Part shown: positions 48,170 through 64,000 of the stretch, piece by piece
Layout: every line of letters starts with the position of its first letter
How positions within the stretch are numbered: the first letter of the stretch is position 1
NCBI RefSeq assembly: GCF_963675165.1
Contig: NC_087385.1
Location: forward strand, 2,170,501-2,234,500
From: Halichondria panicea
Lineage: Eukaryota > Porifera > Demospongiae > Suberitida > Halichondriidae
Direction: 5' to 3'
Length of the DNA stretch: 64,000 nt
Made by a program: the position numbers and the translations under genes
Notes under the pieces: model-generated
What the model was told of the DNA's origin: nothing
Databases searched by the model: none
Seen by the model: only the letters and a program-made list of their open reading frames with translations

Positions 48170-48904
48170 ACTCTGCGCACTTAAGGCCCGGGTCCAGATT
48201 TCAATACCAAAATTTACACTATGTTCATACTCTGCGCACTTAAGGCCCGGGTCCAGATTTCAATACCAAAATTTACACTATATTCGTACTGCTGTATTAT
48301 TTGCAATATACAGTGTATGCTGCATCAAAATGATCCAAAATGAAGCTCAATGTTTTCTTTTTCCAAAAAACTAATTAGCTTAATTCAATTATGCTAATTA
48401 ATCCCATAAATGGTGATGACGTCATGCCACTTTCAGAAAGAGAAGTGCAAATACGGCGTTGAAGATGCCAAGATCAAGCTTCAAAAACAAGGCTAGATGA
48501 ACATCTCATAGCTAGGTACTAGTATCCTTGATGGGAAGAGTAGGAGTTATTGTATTCTTGAGATACACAAAATAGCCTACCTCTAGGGTGGCTGTCAGAG
48601 CTAAAGAAGCTAGCATAGCTAAGAAAGTTTTGGACATTTTTACTTCCCATCAAGGAAATATAATCATAACAACATACTCTATCTTTTGAGGGCCTAGACA
48701 GCTACTCTTACCTTGTTTAAGTCCGCCGTATTTGTTGCCAAAGATAATCTATAATAGTTCTAGCAGCTAGCTAAGCAAATACATTGACCTTATGACGTCC
48801 ATGCAATGAAAACATTAATAAACATTATGAATCTCATTAACACTACATGATCTACATAAAATGTTGGCAATGAGTGCCTGACCCAGGCCTTAACTGCGCA
48901 GAGC
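48170..48904. repeat. Large imperfect foldback element, about 735 bp
   Basis: Left end: two 59-bp direct repeats (48170-48228, 48229-48287) starting actctgcgcacttaaggccc. Right end (48872-48903): gacccaggccttaactgcgc, the inverse of the left end. Inner inverted pairs: aaatacggcg (48450) / cgccgtattt (48730); atccttgatgggaag (48522) / cttcccatcaagga (48643); and a gacgtcat pair. No coding frame. Confidence 0.75.
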
Positions 48905-49049
48905 AGTGAAGGTTCCCATGCAAGCTAGCTATAGTACACACATGCATGCAGACTTTCATTGCATGGCGACCGCATGGGATGTATATAAACTTCCCCTATC
49001 TATTTTGAGCATTCACGGCCTGCATGTATCGTTTGTACGCCAATGCATC

Positions 49050-49073
49050 TTAACCCTAACCCTAACCCTAACC
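49050..49073. repeat. Interstitial telomeric repeat
   Basis: Nearly four perfect units of TAACCC (telomeric TTAGGG on the minus strand), just right of the large foldback and 165 bp from the FRMD8-like stop. Far too short for a functional telomere. Confidence 0.9.
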
Positions 49074-49237
49074 AGAACAGGAAATTATAATTATCAACAA
49101 TGTTTGTTACAGCTAAAATAAGCACAGAACAATATTAAAAAGAAGCTGACAGTATAATTGGTTCTTTAACATTAAAACATAAGCATGTGCGAAAAGCAGT
49201 CACTTTTGAGTGGAAGTATACAAATTTGAACTAATAA

Positions 49238-54170
<4,933 letters not shown>

Positions 54171-54227
54171 TCTATGTGAAAGAGATGCACATGAATCATG
54201 GAATTGCAGGGCAAAAGGACCAATAAA

Positions 54228-54299
54228 AGGTCCTGCCAAGACTCGAACTTGAATCTTTGGATTCAAAGTCCAAGGTGCTAACCATTACACCACAGGACC
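54228..54299 (-). tRNA. tRNA-Gln (UUG)
   Basis: The minus strand folds as a cloverleaf: acceptor GGTCCTG with CAGGACC (7 of 7 pairs), D arm with TAATGGTTAGC, anticodon arm TTGGA-CTTTGAA-TCCAA with anticodon TTG (reads CAA), and T arm TCAAG-TTCGAGT-CTTGG, discriminator T. The sequence closely matches animal tRNA-Gln (GGTCCCATGGTGTAATGG.. in vertebrates). No intron. It lies 58 bp upstream of the FRMD8-like start codon on the same strand. A T-run in the minus strand after the gene is short (54221-54227 region, CTTTTATTG), so the Pol III terminator is probably TTTT there. Confidence 0.93.
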
Positions 54300-54336
54300 A
54301 CAGGCAAGGTCATAGTCTACTACCATAGATTACATT

Positions 54337-54625
54337 AGACTCCAAGCCGTCACTGTTGCACGGCGAACAGTACCTGGTCAAACTCCGTGTAGAGACTCGT
54401 GCAACGTTTGCCACGATATTTGTGGCAACTCAAGTGGTTAGACCGCATGCGGTTACCACAAGATCATTGATCTAAAAACTCTGGTATCACATGCAGTATA
54501 CTGACGTCACGGAAACTGCAGCCACTTAGAATCTTTATCTGATATGCTCACTGTGCAACACGAGTCTTTACACGGAATTTGACCAGTCTACTGTTGGCCG
54601 TGCAACAGTGACGGCTTGTGAGTCT
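54337..54625. repeat. Foldback element with 70-bp arms
   Basis: The left arm (agccgtcactgttgcacgg; cgtgtagagactcgtgcaac) and the right arm (gttggccgtgcaacagtgacggct; cacgagtctttacacgg) pair over about 70 bp with few mismatches. About 289 bp. It is flanked by two copies of a segment containing the tRNA 5' end, accacaggaccaca and caggcaaggtcat (54288-54332 and 54638-54678). Confidence 0.88.
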
Positions 54626-54715
54626 AAGATAACATTTCACCACAGGACCACATAGTACAGGCAAGGTCATATTACCATAGATTAACATTTCAACACAGGA
54701 CCACATGCACTACAG
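54626..54715 (-). repeat. Tandem copies of the tRNA-Gln 5' end
   Basis: The minus-strand text GTGGTCCTGTGGTG, continuing AAATGTTA, recurs near 54651-54632, and a diverged form, GTGGTCCTGTGTTGAAATG, near 54706-54688. Both match the first about 20 nt of the tRNA plus its 5' flank. They lack the anticodon and T arms, so they are fragments. Confidence 0.75.
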
Positions 54716-55156
54716 CATTAGCTAGCCAGGAGCCACACTATATCAAAATTAACTCACCTTCAAGAAATAACGGAGTAGCTGGGCATTCCAAGGTTACCAA
54801 GGAGTATAGTGCACCATGTATCAGTGTAAATCAAAATTAATAGTGATTAACTTTATTTTTCTCAGATTATACATGGGCGTGGTTTAGTATAGAGCTAGAG
54901 GTTGAAGGTCAACATCATCAATGTTCATGTTTGCTGATACAGCAAAATCAAGAGTAAATAGTCAAACACAAGAAGAATGAGTATCAATGTGCATTAAATA
55001 TCTGTGGAGGAAACTTATAAATTGAATGGAAACTCCCCATAAAAGACTAGCAGAGTGACAAAGCAAATGGATTGAATGATTGACATGACAGTCACAAAAT
55101 TTCAACCTATAGAGTACAGAAAATAGTGGTGGGGACTAAAATAAGAGCTGAACTGA
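54716..55156. other. Spacer between tRNA repeats and TAF4 stop
   Basis: About 440 bp of AT-rich sequence; probably the 3' UTR of TAF4. No gene seen. Confidence 0.5.
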
Positions 55157-58100
55157 TCACTTCATTAAAGATTTGTAGAGAGTCAGTGACTTTCTAGTCT
55201 CTCTTTCTTGCTCCAGATAAAAGATGAGGTCTCGTGATGTCACATGTCTCTTAGGGGCTCGAGTCACAGTCTGCAAGGGGGGGGGAGGGGTAAATCGTAA
55301 GCTTTGCACAACAACTGAGCAACGTCGTGAAACTTACTCTCGGCAAAAAAGAAACGAACTGGTAATTCGGTTACAAAAGAGAAGGGCTCAGAGAATGCAT
55401 GTTATAATCACTCTTTGATCGTAACCCAGTGCAAGTCATCGCTGCCCTTCTACCAATAAGTACACAACTATAGTAAACAGTATGATCGAGTGTCTAAAAC
55501 CTCTAACAACTCTAATAGACATGGTTTTAGGGTAGTCACATGGATCAGCCGGACCTAAAGGACTGTCTGAGCACTCTTGATGTACTTTTGTTGCTCACGC
55601 TGGAATTCCAGCGGCTGACTTATTCTAGTCAGGTGATATTATAGGAGGCAATAAAGAACTGCACATGGCTCAATGCATTTGGATAATCATTAACGCATGC
55701 ATTACGCATGGTAAACGCTTCATACGTACGTACATAGACGCTGCTACAAAGCATAAAAAGCAAGCCAAGCAGGGGTCCTTGGGCACAGAGTTAGCACCAC
55801 AGGTAAAACACATACAAGCACCTTCTTCAGAGAGAGAGAGATGGCTGCACTCGACGCTTTGTACAATAAACAAATATGCGGGGGCGTAAGGTCAGGAATC
55901 GATTACATTCCATTGGCCTGGCACATTCCATTGTGAAACGACCTCAAGACAAGAATGCTCAGACCCCTTCTTAGGAGGGGGCTGATCCATGAGACTTAGT
56001 TTTAGGTTGAAAATCAACCAGAGCCAGAAAAACTACCTACATTTAAGAATCATGCAGTAGCAGGTAGAGACTCACTAGTGGTGCAAACAAAGAAGAAGTG
56101 GCTCCAGCCTGAGAGGATGATGGCAACACTCCACTGCTACTTGCTGCCCCCTCACTCTGGGGGGAGGGTCTCTTCCGTCGAGAACCAATAGCCTTCAGAG
56201 CAGTTTCATTGGCCGCCTGATCTCGCATGACTGCAGCCTTGTCTTCTTGGATCTGAGGAGAAAAGTGTTAATTATACAAAAAGTACAAAAGAGGCTACTG
56301 CAACGTTAATTTGTCAATAAGGAGACTCAGTTACTGCACGGTTGTAATCAGGTAAGTTTTCATAGCCCAGTGCAAATCATCACTGTCGCCTACAAGCTGC
56401 TTTAAAAGCAACCAGGTTGACAAAATACAAAGCTACGTAAACCCTAAAACAGACTCTAATGTACCAGTGTCGCAGAACATTGGGGCACATGTAGAATATT
56501 AACGGTTTTTGACTGTGTGATCAATCTGAATGTATACACCAAAAGGTGACCTGTACGTAATACACGCTATGTATGTTGTACAGTGGATACACACTCACCT
56601 GCCTGGCCACCTCTCTGATTTCAGCAGCTTTGACTGGGTCGGCACCTTTCGACCGACTCTTTGCAGCTTTGAGTGTCTGTTCATTCTCTCTTTCGGTCTT
56701 CCTGCTGTCTATCAGTCGGTCTATGGTCTCCAGCACCCTCAGTTGACCACGCACCTCAGACTGGACTCGGTACTGGGAGTTGTCCTGCAGGTGGGAGAAG
56801 GGTCGCCTCATTTACATTGGTAAGTTCATCAACGTACAAAGAGAGGCTATACTGCAAAGATAATCTGTCTATAGAGGACTCAGTTATACTGCACGGCTGT
56901 AATCAGGTAAGTGTCATAGCCCAGTGCAAATCATCACTGTCACCTACAAGCTGCTTCAGAAGCAATCACGTTGACAAAAAAGTACATGAAGCTACATTCA
57001 CTGCGAACCCTAGTACAGTCCCCCCCCTACAATACTAATTTCACTGTAAATTGCTTACGACCTTCAGGTTTTACCAAAGTTATGCTACATGTACCTACAG
57101 TATGTATAATTTATATGTAAACATCTACGTACATGTGTATATGCATTGAACACAAGGTTTACCTTGAGTACTTCTGTTCTGTGCTGACTGATTTGAGTGA
57201 CTTTTTCTAGGATGTCCCTGAGACGTGTCTCAGTGGCGTGGGATAGAAGAGACAGGTAGTCCTCTGACACTTCACCTACACCACTCTGTCGCGCTGAGAA
57301 TGCGGTGGGGAGGGGAGACTTTACATATAGTGTACATACTGTACAATCTTCAGACAATTGCACATCTACATGTATGGCCATAATTATTATTATACATGTA
57401 CACGGTAGGCGTCAAACAAATGCAATGCAGAAAAGTGGAGGTGCGACCAAATTGAGTAGACCAAGCAAGCAAGTGCCAAAGGCCTCATGTACATGTATAT
57501 TAACAGTAAAAGTATGTGATTAGCATAACACCGGATGAGTATTTGTACAGGTTTCAATGCCAAAGGATTTAATTGCAGAATATCAGCCTTTTTGCAGCAT
57601 GACGCGTGTGATATTAAATTCATGGATATAAATATTCGCAGTACATGTTTAATCAACAAAAACTACGAACATTTATATCCTCGAAATATACCCACTACGG
57701 TACATGATGAATGTACATAGTAGAACTTTACACTTTTAAAAGGCCAGACAGAGGGGCCACAGTGAATAAGCTCACCCATCATTGTTACTCTCCTCCTGAG
57801 CAGGTTGAGGTCGATGAATGCCTGGTCCTGTATTGAGCTCCTGGTGCCCTCTGTCTGGGGCAGGAACTGGGCAGACTCTTCCTACAAAGAGGACAAAAGA
57901 CCTAGTAATGGCAATGGTTACAGAGGATGTATTGAAAAGAACATATCTAATACAATGGGAAGGAAATTCTCATTATCAAAATCACAGTACATGTACATAC
58001 ATAATTTTTACCAAACACTATACGTACATGTACATAACCTAAATATGGAAAATGAACATCCACTCACTTGTAGGTTGACGCCCACTTCGTCCAGAATATC

Positions 58101-60378
58101 CATACCTTCGTCATCTTCTCTGTATACATTGTTGACAGGGTATAAAGAACAGTACACACGTACACGTACATGTAAAGAAACGTGGCATGAGAATAACAAG
58201 GCTCCATAATCAATATAATTATTGTACAGTACAATACTTACACTGTGTACACTATCACCACAATTACAAGTACCCAGATCCTAAAACCTCAGCATTACCT
58301 CACGTACAATGTACATACTATACATTAAACCGTATGTACAGCGATACACTCACTCATTTGCATCCACTGAGTGGTCCTTGCCTTTTCCCTTGCTTTTCTT
58401 GCCCTTGAAGGGAGACAAACCAGCCAGGGAGGTGGTTCCAGCATTTGACGTCACTAGCTTCAAACTGGAGAAACTGGTTTTTGAAGGAGGAGTTCGGCCG
58501 GAGACAGTTAATGGCACTTGTTGTTCCTTGACTAGACGCTCTTGAGCTCGAAGAATTTGTTCACTTGATACAGAGCTTGTAACCGTACTGGCCTTTTGTT
58601 TCGATTGCAATTGTTGCCTAAGCATTTGAAGTCTTTTGAAGTGATGTAAGTAAACCATTTTCTGTTGGTCCGGAGGTAACTTGGCTATCTGATCTTGAAC
58701 GTTTTTCGGTAACTGATTGCTCAGCTGTGTTATCAATGCAGGCTGTAACACTATACCTCCACCTGCGGAGATGGCTGCCCCCGCTTGATTAGTACTTGAT
58801 GAGCCACCAGACGTTGTAATAGTCGTGTTGGAATGTGCAGCTTGTGAATGTGAAGCAGACGGTTGAGAACTTGGAGTTGTACTTGTTGCAGGAAGACCGG
58901 CTCCAATGAGTATTGGCTTGGTGATCGTAGAGCCAGTAGGGAATTGAGTGACCGCGACACTTTGAGTTGTGCCTGCTGTCGTTGCTATGGACTGCGTTGT
59001 TGTCTGGGTGGGTGTGGAGGGGGTAGAGGTTGACTTCTCTCGCTCTTGACGCTGGAGAAGCTCCTTCATTATCACTTGCTGAAGGTGGAGTCGAGTCTTC
59101 AGGTGAGGAACACTTTTCTGCAGGGAGGGAAATCAGTATGAGCATTCAGATCTGTTAAAAACACGCAGTGAATCTTTGTCACTATAATAATTATAGTAAA
59201 TAGAACATGTACACATGCATTGATTACAGCTTATGCTGAAACAACAGTTCTTCAAAAGCTTACAGTAAAGTCAAATAGATATTTTAACCTGGGATTAATT
59301 TGTGCTCAGCCTACACTACAGGCACACACAAACAATATCATGAGGTGGCAATTGCAATACACGTACACTGTATATGTATAGTATACAGTGGATCTATATA
59401 TAACGGATGACAACCTGTACCTTGAGAAATGGTAGCAAGTTAGGCTGGTGTTGGGATTGAAGATCATTCTCAATCTGAATAGCAAAGTCGTCTTCAACCA
59501 CTTGCCCAGTCTACAAAGAGGCAACAAAGAACAGCATGAAGACATAATGAAGTAGAAAATTACAGCCACTCAATAATGGATAAACTTCACACAATCATTA
59601 TAATTATAAAGTAATCAGTAAAAGAGATCTATCAGGTACCCCAGACACAAAAGGGGGAGTACCGATCTTCATCTAAAGCCATACTATATGTACACCTGTG
59701 GCTTTAGTCAGGGGTGTTACACTATCACGCACACATGTATAGAGGGCGAACTACTACTATACTCAGACTTACCACCAAATTTTGAACAAGCTGCTGCACT
59801 CTGACCTTCACCTCGGGCCCTTTTTGTCCGGCAAGTGTTATCAAACTCGTTAGGAACTCCTGTAACTTTTGCTGTATCGCCAACATCTCTTTGGCGTTTG
59901 GCCCACCATTCTTTGCCAGTGCTGACAGGGCTAGAATGTTAGCTTTTCGATAAACTGCTGATTGCTCTTCTGGGGTTAAATTACTCGAGACAAGACCAGA
60001 AACATTCCCGCCAAATGTGCTAAACGTCGTTTGTGAGTCAGGGGTTACACTTGCTTTAGCTTGCAAACTTCTTGAAGTGGTTACTGATGTTAGTGAATTA
60101 CTGACAGTGGATGCTTCCCCCTCAGTTTTTAAGGGTCTTGTGAGGTCAATTACACCAACTGAAGGTCCATCGGTTCCATTCTGACCTGCAGGCTTAGTTT
60201 CACCAATATTCAAGGTCAAATCTTTGTTTGTTGGTTCTTGTTTCATGGTTATGATGGCTGCTTTAGAGGTACCATTTAATTCGTTTGTATCCACACTTGA
60301 TGATTTGTCATCTCCTTTAGAATTCACAATGGGCTTGATGTCCACCTTCTCTCCATTGTCAGAGCTATTATCTGCCAT
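55157..60378 (-). CDS. TAF4: TFIID subunit TAF4
   Basis: Start ATG 60378 (MADNSSDNGEK), stop TGA 55159-55157. Exon 1 (60378-59773) is polar and ends in the first half of the TAFH/NHR1 domain (QKLQEFLTSLITLAGQK, VRVQQLVQNLV). Exon 2 (59510-59421) continues TGQVVEDDFAIQIENDLQS and QPNLLPFLK. Exon 3 (59117 to about 58357) has KSVPHLKTRLHLQQVI, then a Ser/Thr/Gln-rich region and a basic patch. A short exon near 58105-58062 encodes DEGMDILDEVGVNLQ. Histone-fold exons follow near 57890-57775 (DQAFIDLNLLRRRVTMM) and 57300-57165 (VSEDYLSLLSHATETRLRDILEKV; human YVSHATQQRLQNLVEKI). Then come coiled and basic exons (56810-56600; about 56250-56080, ALKAIGSRRKRPS). The last exon encodes HVTSRDLIFYLEQERETR and LTLYKSLMK, matching human TAF4 (VNLRDLIFCLENERETS). 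Role: TFIID scaffold, pairs with TAF12 through the histone fold. Divergent from NELFCD. Confidence 0.93.
56270..57020. repeat. Intronic segmental duplication flanking a TAF4 exon
   Basis: About 200 bp near 56275-56475 recurs near 56840-57020. Shared blocks: gtaatcaggtaagt, catagcccagtgcaaatcat and cctacaagctgctt. A diverged third piece (aacccagtgcaagtcatcgc) lies near 55424-55445. The two main copies flank the TAF4 exon at about 56600-56810. Confidence 0.8.
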
Positions 60379-60648
60379 ATCCCACCCATTACAACCCGAT
60401 TGAAACAGATAGATCTCTACACTCCCTAAATAGCTTGTCCACCATTTCTGTCAAAATTGGCGAGCAATTGGCTTTTATAATCAATGAATGGATATACGGA
60501 GAATTTCAAATTAAATCTGTACATTTTCGGTTACGTAAACTTTTGACCTTTCAGAGATTGCTGAGTCAGCTACTTTCTCGGCCTCTGCGGTGCTTAGAAA
60601 GACAAAAATGCATCTTTCTCTGTGTTTGTTACTCTAGATAATTTTAAA
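60379..60648. promoter_or_regulatory. Bidirectional promoter, TAF4 / NELFCD
   Basis: 270 bp separate divergent starts at 60378 (minus) and 60649 (plus). Shared promoter inferred. No TATA box evident. Confidence 0.6.
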
Positions 60649-63600
60649 ATGGCTGAACCTCACACAGATGAAGTCTTTGAGTATGAAGATGTGAGTTATA
60701 AAATCAACAAAAGCATATAAAGTAGATATTCTAAATAATACACAGCACTTGTGATACACCTGCACACACCTGCACCATACCCAGGAGCAGCATCAAGCTG
60801 AAGACGAGGATGATGATGAATCGTTCAAGGAGTTCTTTGATGCTTTCTCAGAGAAGGATGCAATTCTTGAGCCAGGGATTAGCAAAACATTTGAGCAGTA
60901 CGTACTAGACTAGTACATGTACATAAATAATGCACTTGTGTTCAAACATTAAAGCAGCAGTTAGGGTAGCATTAAGGTCCAATAATGGGCACTGCTAGTA
61001 TATAGATTGTAGGTTCGGTTCATACATGAATCATAGTTGTGAATATTACTAATTTAGGGTATCAATATTGCGTATTATTTTAGGTTCCTGAACTATATTA
61101 TTGCTGCTGTGTGGACTTTACATACAACATACAATATTAGTTCCTGTGGATATTATGGTACAACACCAAGTCACAGTGTACATGTACTTTATGCACCATT
61201 CCATTAGATTCCTGGACAATGATGGCGATGAGGAGAAGGGGATTCGCGCTCTGGCTGGTAGCTACGTGGGACTCCCGAATGTGGTGAACGTGATGATAGA
61301 GTGGATGCACTCAGCCGGGTTTAGGAAGAGAGAGATTCATGGAATAGTGGAGGAGCACTTGAAGACACTCATTATGAAACATTTTGACCCCAAGAAAGCT
61401 GACATGATATTCACTGAAGAGGGTTCTGTGAGTTTGTATGCATGTGGTGTATGTTAGAAAAACTCCTCTCGTGTTACTAGTTTCAATGCACAAGTATATA
61501 ATGTAGAGCTCATGTAGTATAGTAGCCTTAGGAAGGAGCATTTTACCAACAAGCCCTAAACAGTTGTCATGATCACTCAGTATCGTACTCTCTTGTGTGA
61601 TGCTCTTGTGTGATGTTTCGGAGATATAGATCTATAGGTATGCATTGTCGTTTCATGCCAGTACATGTTGTACTCATTAGCATGAATGCATTGTACAGGA
61701 ATGTGCCCACACTGGTTGGTAACCACCTTTGAGGCCTACATGTAGCTATAAAAGCGGCTAATTTGTGTGTGAAATTGATATTGAGGATTGAAAATAGCCA
61801 CCGCTTAGAAAATGTTGGGCACATGACTGATTGACATGTACTATGATTCCTTCTCCCCCTCCCACTCATAGACTCCGTCCTGGTTGGAGGAAATGATTCA
61901 ACACAGCTCATGGAGAGAGCTGTTCTATCAGCTAGCTGAACAATACCCTGATTGTCTCATGCTCAAATTTGCAATGAAGCTCATCTCAGATGCTGGTTTC
62001 CAGGGAGAGATAACAAGTGCTTCAACAGCCTTCCACCAACCAGATGCATTCTCAGGCCTGGTACGAAATGTGATTATGAAGATAGCAACTTGCAAGACAG
62101 GTGATGTTCACAAAGGAATGAGGGAATTCACCAATCTTGTTGTGCACAACCAGCAGACATACCTTTACTCACAAGTTGTGTTACATTCTCTCAACTCGAC
62201 TGATAGTATAAAAAATCTCCAATTATGGGTACGAGAGGAGCTGCAGAAAGACGCTCAAGGAAGAAATCGTGATGTGACAAATATGAGTCTGTATTTTCGA
62301 GGAGTGGGTAGCCATGAAAAGTTATTTGAAGCTATGGCGGCCATGTTATCTCGGAACGCTCTCAATCCTGCTGACATGTCCATCCTGTACAAGCACTACG
62401 CTGACCAGAGCAGTTCACCTCCCGTTCACTACCTGCATATTCCGCATCTCCTAGGTACAGTAGAACAAAACTTGTCAGTGAATTTGCTTTTTCATTATGC
62501 GTTGTGACAGGATAGTGCATGTTTGTATTGGTATAGCCACGGGTTTTTCCAAAGTGGATACACAACCATTATTTTCTATGGTCACATTGAACGTACCTGC
62601 ATGATCACATTGCTTCCCTGCAGAGCTTCTGATTCAGGCTTTTTTCAAGCCAGGCTCTTCTATCAACCCCGACCACAGGGACAAGTACATCTTCATCCTG
62701 GCCTACTCTGTGAGTGTGTACGAGCACCAGATGATTGGAAACCCTTGTCTAGATGACTTGGAAGCTACAAAGAAGGCGATTGAGACTGCTCATGTTATCT
62801 GCTCCAGAGCAAACGCTTCACACGCTGAGCTCCAGGTCAGAAAGTGCTACATATAGTGGATTGACTGATTTTGTAATCTTCTCAATGGTAGGTTTCATTG
62901 CATGTATTAAGTTATCCCTGTACCTTCATAGAAGTAGTCTCTTTCTCATGACACTCTTGTGTGTGTGTCTACTAGCCTCCATTGCCTTGTACTGGCCTCC
63001 CCGTGGTCATGTACAGTACGTACGTACCTATAGTACTAGAGAGGCTTAATTGGAGCAATATTATGTGCTAGTGACAGCTACTCTACTCAGACTTCAGCTA
63101 TTACATGCAAGTCAGAACTATTTTACTGCCACAGAGTTTTTCTCATTATGCTCTAAGCAAAATAATGGTGTATTCTGCAGGTGGAGGTCCCCACGCTGTT
63201 TGAATGTGTCAAGTATCCAGTGGTAGCCATGGGTGTGGTCCGGTGGGTGGAGCACACTCTACTGGACCCCATGTTCTTTGAAGAGGCGGCAGAGAGCTCA
63301 GCTTTGTTCCTAGTACTACTGGATGAGGTTAGCCTATATTTGTTGTTATAATGTACATGTATGTATGTGTACAATCATTGTCAGTGTGTCATACAGGAAG
63401 GAAAGGGGGGATATCTAGCAAAGCTCCAATTTCCCCCCTAACAGTTGCATTCAGGTACTAGTAGTATGACTAAATTAATGTCCATAGCCCGTAATTTTAC
63501 GTACTAACAGGGTATTGAAATAACCGTTTACCTTTTTTTTAGCAAAATGTTCTAGTTACTTTTCTTCCCCTCTACTTCAAAATCCTGTATGACACCCTGA

Positions 63601-64000
63601 ATTTGTACACATACATGTACACAGGAATACATTATGTACTCTTGATGTACAATATAAATTATGCACTAACAACAAATGTACAGGGTACAATGTAGAGCAT
63701 TAGCTGCATAGATCTGTAAGGAGCCTACATGTACAGACTCAGCTTGACGTTTTCCCAATACAAGATAGACAAATATTGTCACTTCAGCTACATGTACCAA
63801 TCACAATTGTACTTACATGTATTATTATGCTACTCTATGTGTGCCTGTCCTCTACAGGTTGCAGCTTGTCATCAACTACAGCATCCGTTCATTCTTGAGC
63901 TGCTCAAGAAACTGACAGAAGGCTCCTATCCGATGCTGGAAGTCAGCGTTCAGGTACAATCAGTTACACTGTACAAATGCAAACAGAGTAAACCATACAA
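60649..64000 (+). CDS. NELFCD: Negative elongation factor C/D (NELFCD/TH1), 3' truncated by window
   Basis: Seven exons fit in phase to 471 codons, then the window ends: 60649-60690, 60785-60897, 61208-61427, 61872-62454, 62624-62835, 63181-63327 and 63858-63953. The start is ATG 60649 (MAEPHTDEVFEYED), an acidic N-terminus as in human NELFCD. Matches: LIMKHFDPKKADMIFTEEGS (human LLIKHFDPRKADSIFTEEGE), PSWLEEMIQH, QYPDCLMLKFAMKLISDAG, QGEITSASTA, MLSRNALNPADMSILYKHY and YPVVAMGVVRWVEHTL. Human NELFCD has about 590 residues, so about 100-120 C-terminal residues lie beyond the window. Role: NELF subunit that holds Pol II in promoter-proximal pausing. The divergent neighbour TAF4 acts at the preceding step (TFIID). 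Confidence 0.96.

Overview
The window is eukaryotic and very likely from a sponge, probably a demosponge of the Amphimedon kind. The reasons are intron-rich animal genes with many introns of only 45-150 bp, AT-rich spacers full of short foldback repeats, nuclear animal families (INTS8, PSMB5, RECQL4, NUDCD1, FRMD8, TAF4, NELFCD), an orphan GABA-B-like receptor, a Reeler/EGF receptor, and a TTAGGG-type telomere repeat. The species call is an inference from style and gene content. No bacterial, viral or CRISPR features were seen.

Layout. 0.2-3.8 kb (-): membrane protein with a Reeler domain and about 16 EGF repeats, carrying one in-frame stop codon. 5.3-7.0 kb (-): single-exon SLC15/POT-like transporter. 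8.6-13.0 kb (-): class C GPCR of GABA-B type in 16 exons. 13.7-22.9 kb (-): INTS8; one of its introns holds an opposite-strand RING plus Death-domain gene (18.4-19.7 kb), and one of its splice donors lies inside an 11-copy 44-bp minisatellite. 23.1-25.5 kb (+): proteasome beta-5 (PSMB5). 25.7-28.0 kb: degenerate tandem repeats and a probable pseudogene. 29.2-30.2 kb (-): an unrecognised 8-TM protein. 30.4-41.5 kb (-): RECQL4, with introns loaded with MITE-like elements. 41.7-45.5 kb (+): NUDCD1. 45.7-47.5 kb (-): PRELI/MSF1 lipid-transfer protein. 47.7-48.0 kb (+): a 70-residue membrane microprotein. 48.2-49.1 kb: a large foldback and an interstitial telomere repeat. 49.2-54.2 kb (-): FRMD8-like FERM protein with a 983-bp pure GT tract in an intron. 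54.2 kb (-): tRNA-Gln(UUG) with copies of its 5' end. 55.2-60.4 kb (-): TAF4. 60.6 kb to the end (+): NELFCD, cut by the window edge.

Four divergent (head-to-head) pairs have start codons 132-270 bp apart: INTS8/PSMB5, RECQL4/NUDCD1, PRELI/microprotein and TAF4/NELFCD. Each spacer probably acts as a bidirectional promoter for housekeeping genes. INTS8, TAF4 and NELFCD all act on RNA polymerase II transcription.

Gene models were built by hand from splice signals, reading-frame phase and recalled family sequences. Where all exon phases were checked, the entry says so.
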